Shown here: positions 11,474 through 20,444 of the stretch, piece after piece
Position numbering within the stretch: the stretch's first letter is position 1
Layout: the number at the start of each line of letters is the position of its first letter
Assembly (NCBI RefSeq): GCF_900114735.1
Contig: NZ_FOUA01000004.1
Coordinates: 1 to 64,000, forward strand
DNA: 64,000 bases
Reading direction: 5' to 3'
Source of the DNA: Halopseudomonas bauzanensis
Lineage (GTDB): Bacteria; Pseudomonadota; Gammaproteobacteria; Pseudomonadales; Pseudomonadaceae
Notes under the pieces: model-generated
The model's database searches: none
Told to the model about the DNA's origin: nothing
Seen by the model: the letters and a program-made list of their open reading frames with translations, nothing else
Program-made: the position numbers and the translations under genes

Positions 11474-12679
11474 ATGAGTCTGTTTTCCCCCGTAGAAATG
11501 GCGCCACGCGATCCCATCCTTGGCCTGAACGAAGCCTTCAATGCCGATCCGCGTACAGAAAAAGTCAATCTGGGCGTCGGCGTCTATTACGACGAGAACG
11601 GTAAGGTTCCCCTCCTCCGCGCAGTACAGGCGGCAGAAGAGGCGCGGGTTGCCGAGCACGCTGCCCGCACCTACCTCCCCATGGAGGGTCTGGCACCTTA
11701 CGATCTTGCTGTACAGAAACTGCTGCTGGGTGCCGATTCAGCACTGCTGGCCTCCGGTCGCCTGGTCACGGCCCAGTCGCTGGGCGGCACCGGCGCACTG
11801 AAGCTGGGCGCGGACTTCCTGTATCGCCAGGCAGGCAAACGTCTGGTCGCGATCAGTGATCCGAGCTGGGAAAACCATCGCTCGCTGTTCGAAACCGCAG
11901 GCTACGAGGTGGTGACCTATCCCTATTATGATCCGGCCACCCACGGGCTGAATCTCCAGGGCATGCTGCAAGGGATCGAAGCCTTGCCTGAAGGCAGCGT
12001 GGTGCTGCTGCACGCGTGCTGCCACAACCCGACCGGGGTGGACCTCAGCGCGGACCAATGGAAGCAGGTGATCGACGTTGTCCGCAAGTGCAACCATGTG
12101 CCCTTTCTGGACATCGCCTATCAGGGCTTTGGTGACAATCTGGAAGACGACGCGCTGGCAGTGCGCCTGTTCGCCGAGGCCGGCCTGCCCTGTCTGATCG
12201 CCAGCTCTTTCTCCAAATCCTTTTCACTGTACGGCGAGCGCGTCGGCGCACTGACACTGATCACCGAAACGCCCGAAGAAGGCGAACGGGTGCTATCCCA
12301 GCTCAAGCGTGTCATTCGCACCAATTATTCCAACCCGCCGACCCATGGCGCCAAGGTAGTGGCCGCGGTATTGAACAATGCCGAACTGTATACCATGTGG
12401 GTTGAAGAGCTGGCCGAGATGCGGGTACGCATCAAGCAGATGCGCCACGCCCTGGCTGACAAACTTCGTGCCGCCGGCGTCCAGCAGGATGTCAGCTTCA
12501 TCGAACAGCAGCGCGGCATGTTCTCCTACTCCGGCCTGAGTCGCGAACAGGTCGCGCGCCTGGCCGAAGAATCCGCCATTTACGCGGTCGGCAGCGGCCG
12601 CATCTGCGTGGCCGCGCTCAACCATGGCAATATTGATCTGGTCGCCAATGCCATGGCCAAGGTGATGCTCGAAGGCTGA
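11474..12679 (+). CDS. Aromatic/aspartate amino acid aminotransferase
   Basis: A 401-residue class I PLP aminotransferase of the AspC/TyrB subgroup, starting with SLFSPVEMAPRDPILGLNEAF. The PLP Lys is Lys248 in SSFSKSFSLYGER, and the cofactor site HNPTGVDLS and C-terminal substrate Arg region GRICVAALN are present. It likely transaminates aromatic amino acids and aspartate with 2-oxoglutarate. The gene is divergent from uvrB, an arrangement I recall from P. aeruginosa. TyrB/PhhC and AspC cannot be told apart by eye, so no symbol is given. A TATAAT-like hexamer at 11407-11412 may be the -10, without a convincing -35. Confidence 0.9.
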   Translation: MSLFSPVEMAPRDPILGLNEAFNADPRTEKVNLGVGVYYDENGKVPLLRAVQAAEEARVAEHAARTYLPMEGLAPYDLAVQKLLLGADSALLASGRLVTAQSLGGTGALKLGADFLYRQAGKRLVAISDPSWENHRSLFETAGYEVVTYPYYDPATHGLNLQGMLQGIEALPEGSVVLLHACCHNPTGVDLSADQWKQVIDVVRKCNHVPFLDIAYQGFGDNLEDDALAVRLFAEAGLPCLIASSFSKSFSLYGERVGALTLITETPEEGERVLSQLKRVIRTNYSNPPTHGAKVVAAVLNNAELYTMWVEELAEMRVRIKQMRHALADKLRAAGVQQDVSFIEQQRGMFSYSGLSREQVARLAEESAIYAVGSGRICVAALNHGNIDLVANAMAKVMLEG

Positions 12680-12719
12680 AGCAAACCTCCGCGCACTTAT
12701 TGAAAAGTGGTTCAAGGTG

Positions 12720-12747
12720 TTGACTTGGATGATTTTTTTGGTAAAGT
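12720..12747 (+). promoter_or_regulatory. Promoter of tRNA-Asn
   Basis: TTGACT (12720-12725), a 16-base spacer and TAAAGT (12742-12747), followed by a GCGCGC discriminator just before the tRNA 5' end at 12760. The layout is like the rRNA promoters at the left edge. Confidence 0.75.
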
Positions 12748-12759
12748 GCGCGCATCCGT

Positions 12760-12835
12760 TCCGCGATAGCTCAGTTGGTAGAGCAAATGACTGTTAATCA
12801 TTGGGTCCCAGGTTCGAGTCCTGGTCGCGGAGCCA
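12760..12835 (+). tRNA. tRNA-Asn(GTT)
   Basis: A 76-nt tRNA with encoded CCA. Acceptor TCCGCGA pairs with TCGCGGA. The anticodon arm ATGAC-TGTTAAT-CATTG reads GTT, and the T-arm has GGTTCGAGTCC. It has its own promoter upstream and terminator downstream. Confidence 0.96.
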
Positions 12836-12842
12836 AATCAAG

Positions 12843-12870
12843 AAAAACCCGGCGAATTGCCGGGTTTTTT
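12843..12870 (+). terminator. Intrinsic terminator after tRNA-Asn
   Basis: CCCGGC (12848-12853) and GCCGGG (12859-12864) with flanking A and T tracts and a 5-base loop. The T run is at 12865-12870. The flanking A run could also make it work for the opposite-strand gene at 12889. Confidence 0.88.
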
Positions 12871-12888
12871 ATTGCCTGCAGAAAAGCC

Positions 12889-13206
12889 TCATTCCGGTGC
12901 GCAATCGATATGCACCCGGACCCGAATGATCTCCCGCGTGAACTCATGGGTCAGCACTACCTCCTCGCCCGGCTGCAGGCGTACTCTGCGCGGTAGCGGC
13001 CGCTCGGGGCCATTGACGAAGGTGGCCTGGCAACGCAGCGGCACAGTAGCCTGACTGGTCAGCTTGAGCGCAGCAATATTGCCCAGATCGGTGCTGCTCA
13101 CCGACACCTCGTCTGCGCCAGGGCCCAGCTTCACATCGATGGGAAATGCCTCGGCGAACACTGGTGGCGCCAGGGCTATCCCGATGGCCAGCAAAAGTTG
13201 GTACAT
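12889..13206 (-). CDS. Small secreted protein of unknown function
   Basis: A 105-residue protein with an N-terminal signal peptide (MYQLLLAIGIALAPPVFAEA, likely cleaved after VFA) and a mature beta-rich domain with two cysteines (LRCQATF, IDCAPE) that could form a disulfide. No catalytic motif is visible. The fold suggested by alternating hydrophobics is a small periplasmic beta sandwich; that is inference. It is divergent from the LysR regulator, with only about 55 bases between starts, so LysR may control it. Confidence 0.75.
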   Translation of the reverse strand: MYQLLLAIGIALAPPVFAEAFPIDVKLGPGADEVSVSSTDLGNIAALKLTSQATVPLRCQATFVNGPERPLPRRVRLQPGEEVVLTHEFTREIIRVRVHIDCAPE

Positions 13207-13262
13207 TTGCTTCCTCGTCTCAACGATATCTCATTCATCACCATAGGCCAGAGGTTCCATCG

Positions 13263-14150
13263 ATGAAAGCACCACGCGTCACCCTGGAACAATGGCGCAC
13301 CCTGCAAGCCGTCGTCGATCATGGCGGCTTCGCTCAGGCTGCCGAGGCCCTGCATCGCTCGCAGTCTTCGGTCAGCTACACGGTTGCCCGCATGCAGGAG
13401 CAGCTCGGTGTACCGCTGCTGGAGATTGCCGGGCGCAAAGCCGTGTTGACCGAAGCCGGAGCCGCCCTGCTGCGGCGCTCGCGCAACCTGCTCAAGGAAG
13501 CCAGTCAGCTGGAAGAGCTGGCCTGGAACATGGACCAGGGCTGGGAAGCCGAAGTGCAGTTGGTGGTCGATGCCGCATACCCCACCCAGCGTCTGGCCGG
13601 AGCGCTGAAGGCGTTTATGCCGCAGAGCAAGGGCTGCCGGGTGCAGCTGCGTGAAGAGGTGCTTTCCGGGGTGGAAGAGTGCTTGCATGATGGCACTGCC
13701 GATCTGGCCATTTCCGGTATTAACATCGCGGGCTACCTACCCCATCAGCTTGATGATATCGAGTTCGTGGCCGTAGCCCATCCAGAGCATCCCCTGCATC
13801 GGCTTGGCCGGACGTTGACCCACAACGATCTGCAATCCCACCTGCAGGTCGTGATCCGGGATTCGGGAAGGCGTCAGCCACGCGATGCTGGCTGGCTCGG
13901 AGCTGAACAACGCTGGACAGTGACCAACCTGAACACTGCCAGCCAGTTAGTGACGCAAGGGTTGGGCTTCGCCTGGTTTCCCGAGCATGCCATCGCCGAG
14001 CAACTGACCCGCGGCAGCTTGAAAGCATTGCCCCTGGTCCAGGGCGGCCGCCGCGCGGCCAACATGTTTCTTTTTGCAAACAAGGACAAGCCCCTGGGGC
14101 CTGCCACACGCATATTGGCCGACCTGATCATCGAGCACTCCCAACGCTGA
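13263..14150 (+). CDS. LysR-family transcriptional regulator
   Basis: A 295-residue LTTR. The N-terminal helix-turn-helix is at about 5-65 ([20 protein letters not shown], then [13 protein letters not shown]), followed by a periplasmic-binding-like effector domain. The start at 13263 ([11 protein letters not shown]) is the family start; 39 residues upstream in frame overlap the divergent gene and look unrelated. The natural target is the divergent secreted protein, or the isomerase gene downstream. The inducer is unknown. Confidence 0.9.
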   Translation: MKAPRVTLEQWRTLQAVVDHGGFAQAAEALHRSQSSVSYTVARMQEQLGVPLLEIAGRKAVLTEAGAALLRRSRNLLKEASQLEELAWNMDQGWEAEVQLVVDAAYPTQRLAGALKAFMPQSKGCRVQLREEVLSGVEECLHDGTADLAISGINIAGYLPHQLDDIEFVAVAHPEHPLHRLGRTLTHNDLQSHLQVVIRDSGRRQPRDAGWLGAEQRWTVTNLNTASQLVTQGLGFAWFPEHAIAEQLTRGSLKALPLVQGGRRAANMFLFANKDKPLGPATRILADLIIEHSQR

Positions 14151-14256
14151 CCAGCGCACCCAGGGCCGTTGTGTCCGGCTTCGGTTGTGCTTACACTCGA
14201 TGCCCTCTGAATTCCCAATGGCGCCCCTGCGCCTTTCCTTTTCGATGGAGATAAGC

Positions 14257-14820
14257 ATGCTCAAGAAACTGATCGGAACCTGCGCGCTGCTGTTGGCCAG
14301 CACTGCTGTCCTGGCGGATAACCCGCGGGTGCTGCTGAATACCAGTCATGGCGATATCGAACTGGAGCTGAACGCGGAAGCGGCGCCCATCTCCGTGGAG
14401 AATTTTCTGCGTTATGCTGACGCCGGCCACTACGACGGCCTGATCTTCCATCGCGTCATCCCCGGCTTCATGATTCAGGGGGGTGGCTTCGATGCCAACA
14501 TGCGTCAGCGTGCCGTTGGCCAACCGATCAAGAACGAGGCTGATAATGGGCTGAAGAATGACCGCTACACCGTTGCCATGGCCCGCACCCAGGTGCGCGA
14601 TAGCGCCACCAGCCAGTTCTTCATCAATCTCACCAGCAATGACTTCCTGAACCACGGCAGCCGCGACTTCGGCTATGCGGTTTTCGGCAAGGTTGTCGCT
14701 GGCGAGCATGTGGTTGAAACCATTGCCAAGGTACCGACCGGCAACCAGGGCGGACACCAGAACGTGCCGCAGAACCCAGTCACCATCATCAGCGCCAAGC
14801 GGGTAGAAACCGCGGAATAG
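14257..14820 (+). CDS. ppiA: Periplasmic cyclophilin-type peptidyl-prolyl isomerase
   Basis: A 187-residue cyclophilin with a signal peptide ([20 protein letters not shown], cleavage likely after VLA). The cyclophilin domain shows [15 protein letters not shown], with the catalytic Arg, and the later [10 protein letters not shown] and YAVFGKVV motifs. It catalyses proline cis-trans isomerization in periplasmic protein folding. I chose the ATG at 14257, since the upstream in-frame residues would bury the signal peptide. The PpiA symbol reflects predicted periplasmic location. Confidence 0.9.
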   Translation: MLKKLIGTCALLLASTAVLADNPRVLLNTSHGDIELELNAEAAPISVENFLRYADAGHYDGLIFHRVIPGFMIQGGGFDANMRQRAVGQPIKNEADNGLKNDRYTVAMARTQVRDSATSQFFINLTSNDFLNHGSRDFGYAVFGKVVAGEHVVETIAKVPTGNQGGHQNVPQNPVTIISAKRVETAE

Positions 14821-14856
14821 GTCTCTCGGCAAGCCCCTGGAAAGCGCAGAAGGTCT

Positions 14857-15987
14857 TCAGGGGCGGCCTTCCCGACGATAGGGAAGATAATTCATCGCGT
14901 CTTGCTGGTAGGCGCGAATGCCGTCACGCTCCTGCAGCAGAAAACCCGCTACCGCCTCATGCAGGCCAGGCTGCATCCGGTGCCAGGATTGAGTCAATAC
15001 CGGTTCAAACCCACGCAACAGCTTGTGTTCGCCCTGGGCACCGGCATCGAAACGGCTCAGCCCCTCGGCAATACAACGCTCCATGCCCTGATAGAAACAG
15101 GTCTCGAAATGCAGCCGGTCATACTCTTCCAGGCAGCCCCAATACCGGCCGTATAGCGTATCACCGCCCACCAGAAACAACGCCGCAGCAACCTCCCGCC
15201 CCGCCTCCCTGGCAAACACCAACCGCACCGACTCCGCCATACCAGCCGACAGTGACTCGAAGAAAGCGCTGTTAAGGTAGGGATGACGCCCGCGCTTGAG
15301 GTAAGTCGCTGCATAGAACGGATAGAACCGCTCCCAGTCGGAGCTGCTGATGTCATTCGCGCAGCGCCAATCGAACTCGATGCCCTGGGCCGCCACACTC
15401 TGGCGTTCCTTACGGAAATTCTTGCGTTTGCGCGAGCTGCAGGCGATCAGAAAATCATCGAAGCAAGCATAACCGCGATTGACCCAGTGGAATTGGCAGC
15501 CCAGCCGCTGAAGCCAACCGGCCGCTTCCAGAGCAGCGTTTTCCTGGCCATCATTGAACAGCAGATGCGCTCCGCTGATCCGGCCGGCAGCTACTTCCCG
15601 ATTGAGCCAGCTGATCACCAATCCACGACTGTCAGCACAGCGTGCCACCAGGCGTGGCCCCTGAATGGGAGAAAAAGGAATGGCAGCCGTCAGCTTGGGA
15701 TAATAACGCTGCCCTGCCCGCTCCCAGGCGTCAGCCCACTGAAAGTCGAATACATATTCGCCCCAGGAGTGGTGTTTGCGATACAGCGGCAATAACGCCT
15801 GAAGGCTGCCATCAGGGTTTTCCACCACCAGGTGGGCAGGCTCCCAGCCCTGCTCCGGGCTCACCGACCCGCTGTGCTCAAGCGCATGAAGAAAGGCGTG
15901 GCGAAGAAAAGGATAATCGGTGCTCAGCAGAGCATCCCAGGCTGATGCGGAAATATCGCTTATGTGGTTCAACTGACGTATGTGCAT
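14857..15987 (-). CDS. GNAT-like acyltransferase of the COG3146/DUF482 family
   Basis: A protein of about 376 residues in a family predicted to adopt a double GNAT/FemX-like fold. Visible landmarks are the N-terminal NHISDISASAWDALL, the SPIQGPRL segment, FRKERQSV and the C-terminal GAQGEHKLLRGFEPV motif shared by the family. Biochemical role unproven; it is often described as a putative acetyltransferase. The start is MHIRQLNH at 15987; four codons upstream another ATG-frame start is possible. A short hairpin (16018-16041) separates it from the lipoprotein gene. Confidence 0.8.
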   Translation of the reverse strand: MHIRQLNHISDISASAWDALLSTDYPFLRHAFLHALEHSGSVSPEQGWEPAHLVVENPDGSLQALLPLYRKHHSWGEYVFDFQWADAWERAGQRYYPKLTAAIPFSPIQGPRLVARCADSRGLVISWLNREVAAGRISGAHLLFNDGQENAALEAAGWLQRLGCQFHWVNRGYACFDDFLIACSSRKRKNFRKERQSVAAQGIEFDWRCANDISSSDWERFYPFYAATYLKRGRHPYLNSAFFESLSAGMAESVRLVFAREAGREVAAALFLVGGDTLYGRYWGCLEEYDRLHFETCFYQGMERCIAEGLSRFDAGAQGEHKLLRGFEPVLTQSWHRMQPGLHEAVAGFLLQERDGIRAYQQDAMNYLPYRREGRP

Positions 15988-16052
15988 GGCGACAAGCATG
16001 CCACAGGGAGAGGATGGGCGGGAGGCCGGAATGCCTCCCGCGCGGGGCTATC

Positions 16053-16772
16053 TTACTGTTGCGCCCATTCAAGGAAGGTCGCGCGACTGTCTTCGCTGAG
16101 CAGCTGCCACATCTGTTGCAGCGTGGTCAGCGTAGCGTCGTTATGCGGCAAGGTCTGCTGGGTTGCAGCGTTCGGCATAGGTGCAATGACCTGTTGTGCC
16201 GGAGCCGTTTGAACCGCAGGAGCAGTGGCCGGGGTTGCACCCAAAGGAGCTACCGTAGTTTGTTCAGCAACCGCAGTGGAACCACCGAGTAAATTGTTGA
16301 CCAATGACGTGTTACGCTGACCAGCGGTTGCTGCATATCGCTCACCGGTGCGGGTATTCACCGCCCAGGCATTGAACTCGTTTTCGAAGTCCTTGGCTTC
16401 CTGCAGACCTTGCGGCCGGTCGAAGTCCAGCTCCCACAGCTCACCACCTTGACCATCAATGGTAAAGATCACGCTGCGCCCACGCACGACTTCATGATTG
16501 ATACCACCATCGATATCGAAGCCATTCTTGTAGAAGGCGCTGACCTGATAAGCCCCCGGCTGAAGCTCCAGGCGCTTGTCCGCGGTCCCAAAGCTCCAGT
16601 TGGCAGCGGGAAGCTGCTGACCGTTGATAGTCTGCACTTCGAGTTCGTTGGGCACCACTACGGTGAGCACCTGGCCGGCGGATAACGGCGAACCGGGATA
16701 GAGCTGCACATGGGACTGCTGAGCACAGGCAGACAGCAGGCAGGCAGCGGCGAGAGCGAAAAGACTACGCAT
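16053..16772 (-). CDS. DUF2057-like lipoprotein
   Basis: A 239-residue protein with a lipoprotein signal: MRSLFALAAACLLSAC, lipid Cys at residue 16. The mature N-terminal half (LYPGSPLSAGQVLTVVVPNELEVQTINGQ) resembles the YccT/DUF2057 domain; the second half is rich in Ala/Thr/Gln and probably unstructured before a short helix at the end. The Asp-free residues after Cys (AQQ) favour outer-membrane sorting. Function unknown. The start at 16772 was chosen because the signal peptide begins there. Confidence 0.75.
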   Translation of the reverse strand: MRSLFALAAACLLSACAQQSHVQLYPGSPLSAGQVLTVVVPNELEVQTINGQQLPAANWSFGTADKRLELQPGAYQVSAFYKNGFDIDGGINHEVVRGRSVIFTIDGQGGELWELDFDRPQGLQEAKDFENEFNAWAVNTRTGERYAATAGQRNTSLVNNLLGGSTAVAEQTTVAPLGATPATAPAVQTAPAQQVIAPMPNAATQQTLPHNDATLTTLQQMWQLLSEDSRATFLEWAQQ

Positions 16773-16914
16773 GGAAACTCCTTGATGCGAATGGGCAGGC
16801 TGGACGTTCGCAGCCACCGTGTAGGATTACGAGCGAAACAAGAATAGGAACAAATGATGTCAGTTCGATGACAGGCCGCTCGGCGCGTCAGGTAACATCA
16901 GAGCCGATTGAGCA

Positions 16915-16951
16915 CAAAAAAACCGGGTTGCTCTGAATGAGCAACCCGGTT
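16915..16951 (-). terminator. Intrinsic terminator after the porin gene
   Basis: 13-bp arms AACCGGGTTGCTC (16921-16933) and GAGCAACCCGGTT (16939-16951). An A run at 16915-16922 gives T on the minus strand. It ends transcription of the porin gene and protects the lipoprotein gene from read-through. Confidence 0.92.
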
Positions 16952-16977
16952 CGGTGCTTCCGTTCCCTCAGCTGGGA

Positions 16978-18057
16978 TCAGAAGTCGTAGCGCAGACCCA
17001 CACTGAAACCAGTAGCTTTTTCACCCGAAGCATCGGCGTCGCCCGGGTTAGCAGTACGAGCCTGGCTCCACGGCGTCAGCGCAACATCGTCGTCATTATC
17101 GACAAGGGCATAGTTGGCATAGACGCGAACGGCCTTGTCCAGCTTGTGCTCAATACCCACTACCCACATGTCGCTGTCGGCATTGTTGGCATCGGCGTCA
17201 CGGGTCATGTACATCGCCTTGACCGCGGTATTGGGGGCAAATTTGAATTCGCCGCCCAGACCGTAGACATCAGCAGTCCACAAATCACGCTGAACAGCCG
17301 TAGCGTCGGAATCATCATATTCGACGGTCTGATAGAAACCCACCAGCTTGAATGCATCAGTCAGCTTGTAAGCCGCCGCAGCACGCAGACCATCACGCTC
17401 GCCGCGGCCGGTGTTGCTCTCTGCAGTTTCATAAGCCAGGGAGCCTTCAAACGCGCCGGCAGCATAGTTCAACGAGGCACTGAAAGCATCGGAGTCTTCG
17501 TTGTAGTCGGGGTGATTTTCATCAACGACCAGTGACTGACCTTCGTAGACCGAATAGGCCAGCTTGATATTGAAACCACCGAGGCTTGGCGTGGTGTACT
17601 GAACAGTGTTGTCGTAACGCTCATCGAACCGGGCATTGCCGACACGGGTCAGGTTACGCATATCACCGACCTGGTCACCGAACAGGTTGGCCGGACCACG
17701 GGCGACCTTGAACGGGCTGTCGAAACGGCCCAGCTGGACAGCACCCCAGTTGGTACCGGCGACGCCAACAAAAGTATCGCGGGTAGCGAAGTTCTCACCA
17801 CCATCACTCTCGCCGGTGTTGAAGTTGATCTGCTGCTCGATCTGGAAGAACGCTTTCAGGTTCGGGTTGATCTGGTGATCGCCCTTGAAGCCCAGGCGCG
17901 AAGAGTTGCTGGAGATGTTGGTTTCGGAGTAATCGGCACCATCGTCCAGGAAGTCGGTGGAAACGTGGGCACGACCATAGACTGTTACATCAGCCATGGC
18001 CACGGCGGGCATGACAGCTGCAGCACCAACAACAAGTGCAATCAACTTCTTCTTCAT
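16978..18057 (-). CDS. General outer-membrane porin (16-strand type)
   Basis: A 359-residue porin of the Porin_4 family found in beta- and gammaproteobacteria. The signal peptide MKKKLIALVVGAAAVMPAVAMA is followed by DVTVYGRAHVST. Alternating beta-strand segments fill the chain, and the C-terminus SVGLRYDF ends in the Phe recognised by the Bam machinery. It is probably a general diffusion channel trimer. The true start is at 18057, since 11 upstream in-frame residues precede the signal sequence. The AT-rich gap to 18284 should contain its promoter. Confidence 0.9.
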   Translation of the reverse strand: MKKKLIALVVGAAAVMPAVAMADVTVYGRAHVSTDFLDDGADYSETNISSNSSRLGFKGDHQINPNLKAFFQIEQQINFNTGESDGGENFATRDTFVGVAGTNWGAVQLGRFDSPFKVARGPANLFGDQVGDMRNLTRVGNARFDERYDNTVQYTTPSLGGFNIKLAYSVYEGQSLVVDENHPDYNEDSDAFSASLNYAAGAFEGSLAYETAESNTGRGERDGLRAAAAYKLTDAFKLVGFYQTVEYDDSDATAVQRDLWTADVYGLGGEFKFAPNTAVKAMYMTRDADANNADSDMWVVGIEHKLDKAVRVYANYALVDNDDDVALTPWSQARTANPGDADASGEKATGFSVGLRYDF

Positions 18058-18215
18058 CGGATAAAACTCCTTCGGGTTGTAAAACGTCATCCTGCGTGTG
18101 ACTGACGTCGTTTTGTTTCGACGGAGCGATTATGGAAATCCGATATGACAGACAGCTTGCTGAAATATGAAGATTTGAAGACAGGGGGAACTTTTGCGAA
18201 AACGGATAATAGAAA

Positions 18216-18234
18216 CGCCGGCATATTGCCGGCG
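18216..18234 (-). terminator. Hairpin after the FabH-like gene (weak terminator)
   Basis: A perfect inverted repeat CGCCGGCA (18216-18223) and TGCCGGCG (18227-18234) with a TAT loop, followed on the minus strand by TTTCTATT. It lies between the ketoacyl synthase stop and the porin promoter region. The T tract is interrupted, so efficiency is uncertain. Confidence 0.55.
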
Positions 18235-18284
18235 AAGGGATTGCCGCCGAGAGAGTTCTGGGCGGCAGTGTAGCGAGAGAGATA

Positions 18285-19409
18285 TTACCGTTTGCGGACG
18301 ATAACGCTGCCAATGGAGTAACCGGCACCGAAGGAGCAGATCACGCCATGGCTACCGGACGGCAGATCATCCTGGTACTTGTGAAAGGCAATGATCGAGC
18401 CCGCCGAACTGGTGTTGGCATATTCATCCAGCACTACCGGCGCTTCCTTCTCCAGATCAGGGTCACGGCTCAGCAGCTTGCGGGCGATCAGCATGTTCAT
18501 GTTCAGGTTGGCCTGGTGCAGCCAGAAGCGGCTCACGTCGGCCACCGACAGCTTGAGCTCTTCCAGGTGCTTGCCGATCAGCTCGGCGACCATCGGGCAG
18601 ACTTCACGGAATACCTTGCGGCCTTCCTGAACGAAGAGTTTGTCCGGCTGGCCGATACCGCTTTCGTCGGCCCGGTTGAGGAAGCCGAAGTTGTTGCGGA
18701 TGTTATTGGAGAACTGGGTCAGCAGCTTGGTGCCGACGATCTCGAACTGATGCTCGGAGACCGCATCCTCAGCCCGCTCGACAATGACCGCGGTGCACGC
18801 ATCGCCGAAGATAAAGTGACTGTCACGGTCACGGAAGTTCATATGACCGGTGCAGATCTCGGGGTTGACCATCAGCACCGCACGCGCCTGACCCGTGCTT
18901 ACGGTATTGGCGGCGGCCTGGATGCCGAAGGTGGCAGAAGAGCAGGCAACGTTCATATCGAAGCCGAACCCCTGGATACCCAGAGCGGCCTGCACTTCCA
19001 CAGCGATAGCCGGATAGGCCCGCTGCAGATTGGAGCAGGCAACGATCACGCCATCGATATCCGCAGCGGTGCGGCCGGCACGCTCCAGGGCTTCGGTAGC
19101 GGCCTTCACCGACATTTCGCAGAGGATCGACCACTCGTCATTGCTGCGCTCGGGAATATCCGGAACCATGCGGTTGATATCGAGGATACCGCTCTTGTTG
19201 ACCACATGACGGCTCTGGATGCCGGAGGCCTTCTCGATGAATTCGCTGCTCGACAGCGGCGCCGGTGCCAGCTCGCCGGCAGCTATGGCCTCGGCGTTCT
19301 CCTGGTTGAACCGCTCGGCCCAGGCGTTGAAACTGGCCACCAGTTCGTCGTTGCTGATGCTGTTCGGGGGGGTGTACAAACCTGTGCCGCTGATGACTAC
19401 TTTCTGCAC
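18285..19409 (-). CDS. Beta-ketoacyl-ACP synthase III (FabH-like; octanoyl-CoA-using type suspected)
   Basis: A 374-residue thiolase-fold KAS III, longer than E. coli FabH (317) because of an insertion at about residues 20-70. The catalytic triad is intact: Cys156 (NVACSSATF), His298 (WLHQANLN), Asn332 (EYANTSSAG). The start is GTG at 19409 with AAAGAGG upstream. P. aeruginosa has a homologous gene (PA3286) in the same chromosomal area that condenses beta-oxidation-derived octanoyl-CoA with malonyl-ACP; I recall this from published work, and equivalence here is inferred from synteny with fadD1/fadD2 and from the insertion. A role as an ordinary FabH is the alternative. Confidence 0.88.
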   Translation of the reverse strand: MQKVVISGTGLYTPPNSISNDELVASFNAWAERFNQENAEAIAAGELAPAPLSSSEFIEKASGIQSRHVVNKSGILDINRMVPDIPERSNDEWSILCEMSVKAATEALERAGRTAADIDGVIVACSNLQRAYPAIAVEVQAALGIQGFGFDMNVACSSATFGIQAAANTVSTGQARAVLMVNPEICTGHMNFRDRDSHFIFGDACTAVIVERAEDAVSEHQFEIVGTKLLTQFSNNIRNNFGFLNRADESGIGQPDKLFVQEGRKVFREVCPMVAELIGKHLEELKLSVADVSRFWLHQANLNMNMLIARKLLSRDPDLEKEAPVVLDEYANTSSAGSIIAFHKYQDDLPSGSHGVICSFGAGYSIGSVIVRKR

Positions 19410-19485
19410 GGTCGAACCTCTTTATATTTTCAATGTAATGGGCGGTGACGCCGGATATCGGCGGTACGGCCACTGAAATATTCTG

Positions 19486-20424
19486 TTATGGCGTGTTTGC
19501 ATCCGTCTGCCGAGCCAGCCAGGCCAGCATCAGCGGAAAATGGTCATTGACGGCCTGAGGGTGAGTCAGCACATCGAGGTGGCCATAATCACGGGCGCTG
19601 CCGGTGCCCTTGCGCAGCAATACCAACTGCGCGTCGTGGCTGCCCAGCTCCCGAGCGAACGCCTTGACGTCTGCGAAGTGCCCCATGCAATGATCCTTGT
19701 AGCCTGCCAGATACAGACTGCTCGGCCAGCGGATCGCTGCCAATGCCGCAGCATAATCGAAACTATCCTGCGGATCACGCCAGTTGCCGCCATTTTGCCA
19801 CAGTTGGCTATCAGCATGCAGCCTCAACGACAGGTCAGCACTCCCCAGACCGAGCCTGCTCAGGGGTACGAAACCATGACGTCGGCCAGCCAGCGGTGCG
19901 AGCCGTTTCCACATCATATCCAGCAACAACCGACGCTGCCAGTTGCGCTGATGGCAGACGCGCCGAACCCCGATATGGATCAGTCCGGCGATATGCTCCA
20001 GCCAAGTTGGCTGCCGGATCAGCGCGCTGGCTGCCAACACGCCGCCCCAGCCGTGAGCAATGATGGCAAAGCGCTCGCCCGGGTGTTCGCCGGCAATGAG
20101 TTCGTACAACGCAGGCAGGTCTTCGCAGATCAATTGAAACTGGGAAATATCCGGTACGGGTGCGCTGTCAGTCGCGCGGTCGCGCAGATCCGGCACATAC
20201 ACATCGTAGCCCGCATCAGCCAGCCAGGGCGCCAGTCCGGTGCCACCGGCTGGGCAGAATACCGCGCCCCGCTCGCCCAGGCCGTGCAATAGCAGCACCG
20301 CCGGCCCACCGACGGCGGGAGTGAAGCGTCGTACCCGGAGGGACGCATCCGCGGCTCCGGGCACGGAGATAGAAACAATCCGCTCTTCATTCACCAGACA
20401 AATCCTTTTCTCGACTATGTCCAT
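19486..20424 (-). CDS. Alpha/beta hydrolase (lysophospholipase-like)
   Basis: A 312-residue alpha/beta hydrolase. Strand-turn LLLHGLGERGAVF supplies the oxyanion hole. The nucleophile-elbow position reads IAHGWGGVLA, where the usual serine of GxSxG is replaced (AHGWGG). An Asp/His pair is plausible later (YKDHCMGHF and DYGHLDVL). The substitution of Ser by Trp at the elbow suggests either a non-canonical or a non-catalytic member. The ATG at 20424 lacks a clear ribosome site; a GTG ten codons in (AAAGG upstream) is an alternative. Located 20 bases downstream of hrpA on the same strand, in the position of an annotated lysophospholipase in P. aeruginosa. Confidence 0.8.
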   Translation of the reverse strand: MDIVEKRICLVNEERIVSISVPGAADASLRVRRFTPAVGGPAVLLLHGLGERGAVFCPAGGTGLAPWLADAGYDVYVPDLRDRATDSAPVPDISQFQLICEDLPALYELIAGEHPGERFAIIAHGWGGVLAASALIRQPTWLEHIAGLIHIGVRRVCHQRNWQRRLLLDMMWKRLAPLAGRRHGFVPLSRLGLGSADLSLRLHADSQLWQNGGNWRDPQDSFDYAAALAAIRWPSSLYLAGYKDHCMGHFADVKAFARELGSHDAQLVLLRKGTGSARDYGHLDVLTHPQAVNDHFPLMLAWLARQTDANTP

Positions 20425-20444
20425 GGTCTACCGGTGGCGCCCAT

